Source: Rappaport israeli
GTDB taxonomy: Bacteria; Pseudomonadota; Gammaproteobacteria; Cardiobacteriales; Cardiobacteriaceae
Length of the DNA: 64,000 bases
NCBI RefSeq assembly: GCF_001888055.1
Contig: NZ_LXHZ01000022.1
Span: 124,001-188,000 of the forward strand
Reading direction: 5' to 3'
Positions 63,755 to 64,000 of the stretch are shown in pieces. Position 1 is the first letter of the stretch. Each line of letters starts with the position of its first letter. Below the pieces are notes generated by a model. It had not been told where the DNA came from. It did no database searches and saw only the letters and a program-made list of their open reading frames with translations. A program made the translations under genes and the position numbers.

Positions 63755-64000
63755 ATGTATCGTTTGATGGTTGTTGATGATTCTACGATTATACGTAACA
63801 AAATTAGTCGCACTTCCACTGGTAATCAACAAAATCGCTTTAAAATTGTTTGCACTGCCACAAATGGGCAAGAAGCGATTGAGCAGTGTAAAAAATATTT
63901 GCCAGATATTGCCACAATGGATATTACCATGCCAGGCATGGACGGTTTAGAAACTATTCCCAAGCTACTCGAAATAAAACCTGATTTACAAATTTTGGTG
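63755..64000 (+). CDS. CheY-like receiver protein, partial
   Basis: Runs off the window after 82 codons. MYRLMVVDDSTIIRNKISRT has the acidic pair, and MDITMPGMDGLETI the phosphorylated Asp (Asp56). TTGGAGTA serves as ribosome site, 27 bases after the kinase stop. Whether an output domain follows cannot be seen. It is the natural target of the kinase, linking it to motility or another output. Confidence 0.88.
   Translation, partial: MYRLMVVDDSTIIRNKISRTSTGNQQNRFKIVCTATNGQEAIEQCKKYLPDIATMDITMPGMDGLETIPKLLEIKPDLQILV

Overview
This 64 kb window looks like part of a gammaproteobacterial chromosome. The evidence is the recA-recX-alaS-lysC-csrA-tRNA-Ser(GCU) order, ubiquinone genes (ubiA, a UbiH/UbiM-type hydroxylase), rapZ, ettA, xylB and an I-F-like CRISPR repeat. 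A complete mevalonate operon is unusual for that class. I lean towards Cardiobacteriales or a related lineage, but the sequence alone does not fix the genus.

Region by region. (1) 1-12,556: right part of a composite, decaying prophage. It holds a P2-like tail module (sheath end, tube, E/E+E' with a GGGAAAG slippery site, a tape-measure gene reduced to 84 codons, U, D), an integrase scrap, a leftward repressor cassette, a switch promoter with an operator inside its spacer, a rightward early operon ending in a 899-aa primase-helicase, a truncated DnaQ-type exonuclease and two ssb tails, then a leftward tyrosine integrase beside tRNA-Leu(UAA), the likely attachment site. (2) 12,772-14,117: remnant of a filamentous-phage replication module. 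(3) 14,118-17,813: leftward cysE-cysteine desulfurase-iscA cluster with small unknown genes. (4) 17,904-22,271: infA, apt, ubiA, ettA, rapZ. (5) 22,395-28,668: mevalonate operon (HMG-CoA reductase, type 2 IPP isomerase, HMG-CoA synthase, two GHMP kinases, diphosphomevalonate decarboxylase). (6) 28,815-33,188: DCC protein, YceI-like protein, aroB, a lytic transglycosylase, a decayed dehydrogenase, a lipoprotein. (7) 33,257-44,295: sugar locus with xylB, TorS-like hybrid kinase, RbsA/C/B-type transporter, OmpR/TorR-type regulator, ROK kinase, glxK and a permease remnant. (8) 44,681-51,164: tRNA-Ser, csrA, lysC, alaS, recX, recA, a TPR protein. (9) 51,271-56,872: adk, aroC, decayed tmcA, Ubi hydroxylase, IalB-like protein, serB. 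(10) 57,054-58,404: 23-repeat orphan CRISPR array. (11) 58,611-64,000: hemW 3' remnant, ada, IS256 remnant, then a three-gene sensory module.

The most interesting locus is 60,484-64,000. A galactose-binding-protein-like lipoprotein is followed by a membrane-bound CheA-like kinase (periplasmic domain, PAS-like region, Hpt, CheA-type ATPase, no CheW-like domain) and a CheY-like receiver. The kinase start codon is followed at once by nine perfect copies of an 8-bp repeat, the signature of ON/OFF phase variation. A second pairing of a periplasmic sugar-binding protein with a kinase is the TorS-like/RbsB-like locus at 34,691-41,893.

Two window-wide patterns qualify the annotation. First, many conserved genes, including recA and alaS, are each interrupted by one or two single-base indels, nearly all in homopolymer runs, and correcting them restores family-typical lengths. 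Base-calling error is the simplest reading, although real decay also exists (tape measure, dehydrogenase, tmcA, hemW, permease and IS remnants). Second, the + strand is strongly C-rich and G-poor over much of about 15.5-33 kb and 48-57 kb whichever strand the genes use, but not at about 37-44 kb or in the phase-variable locus.
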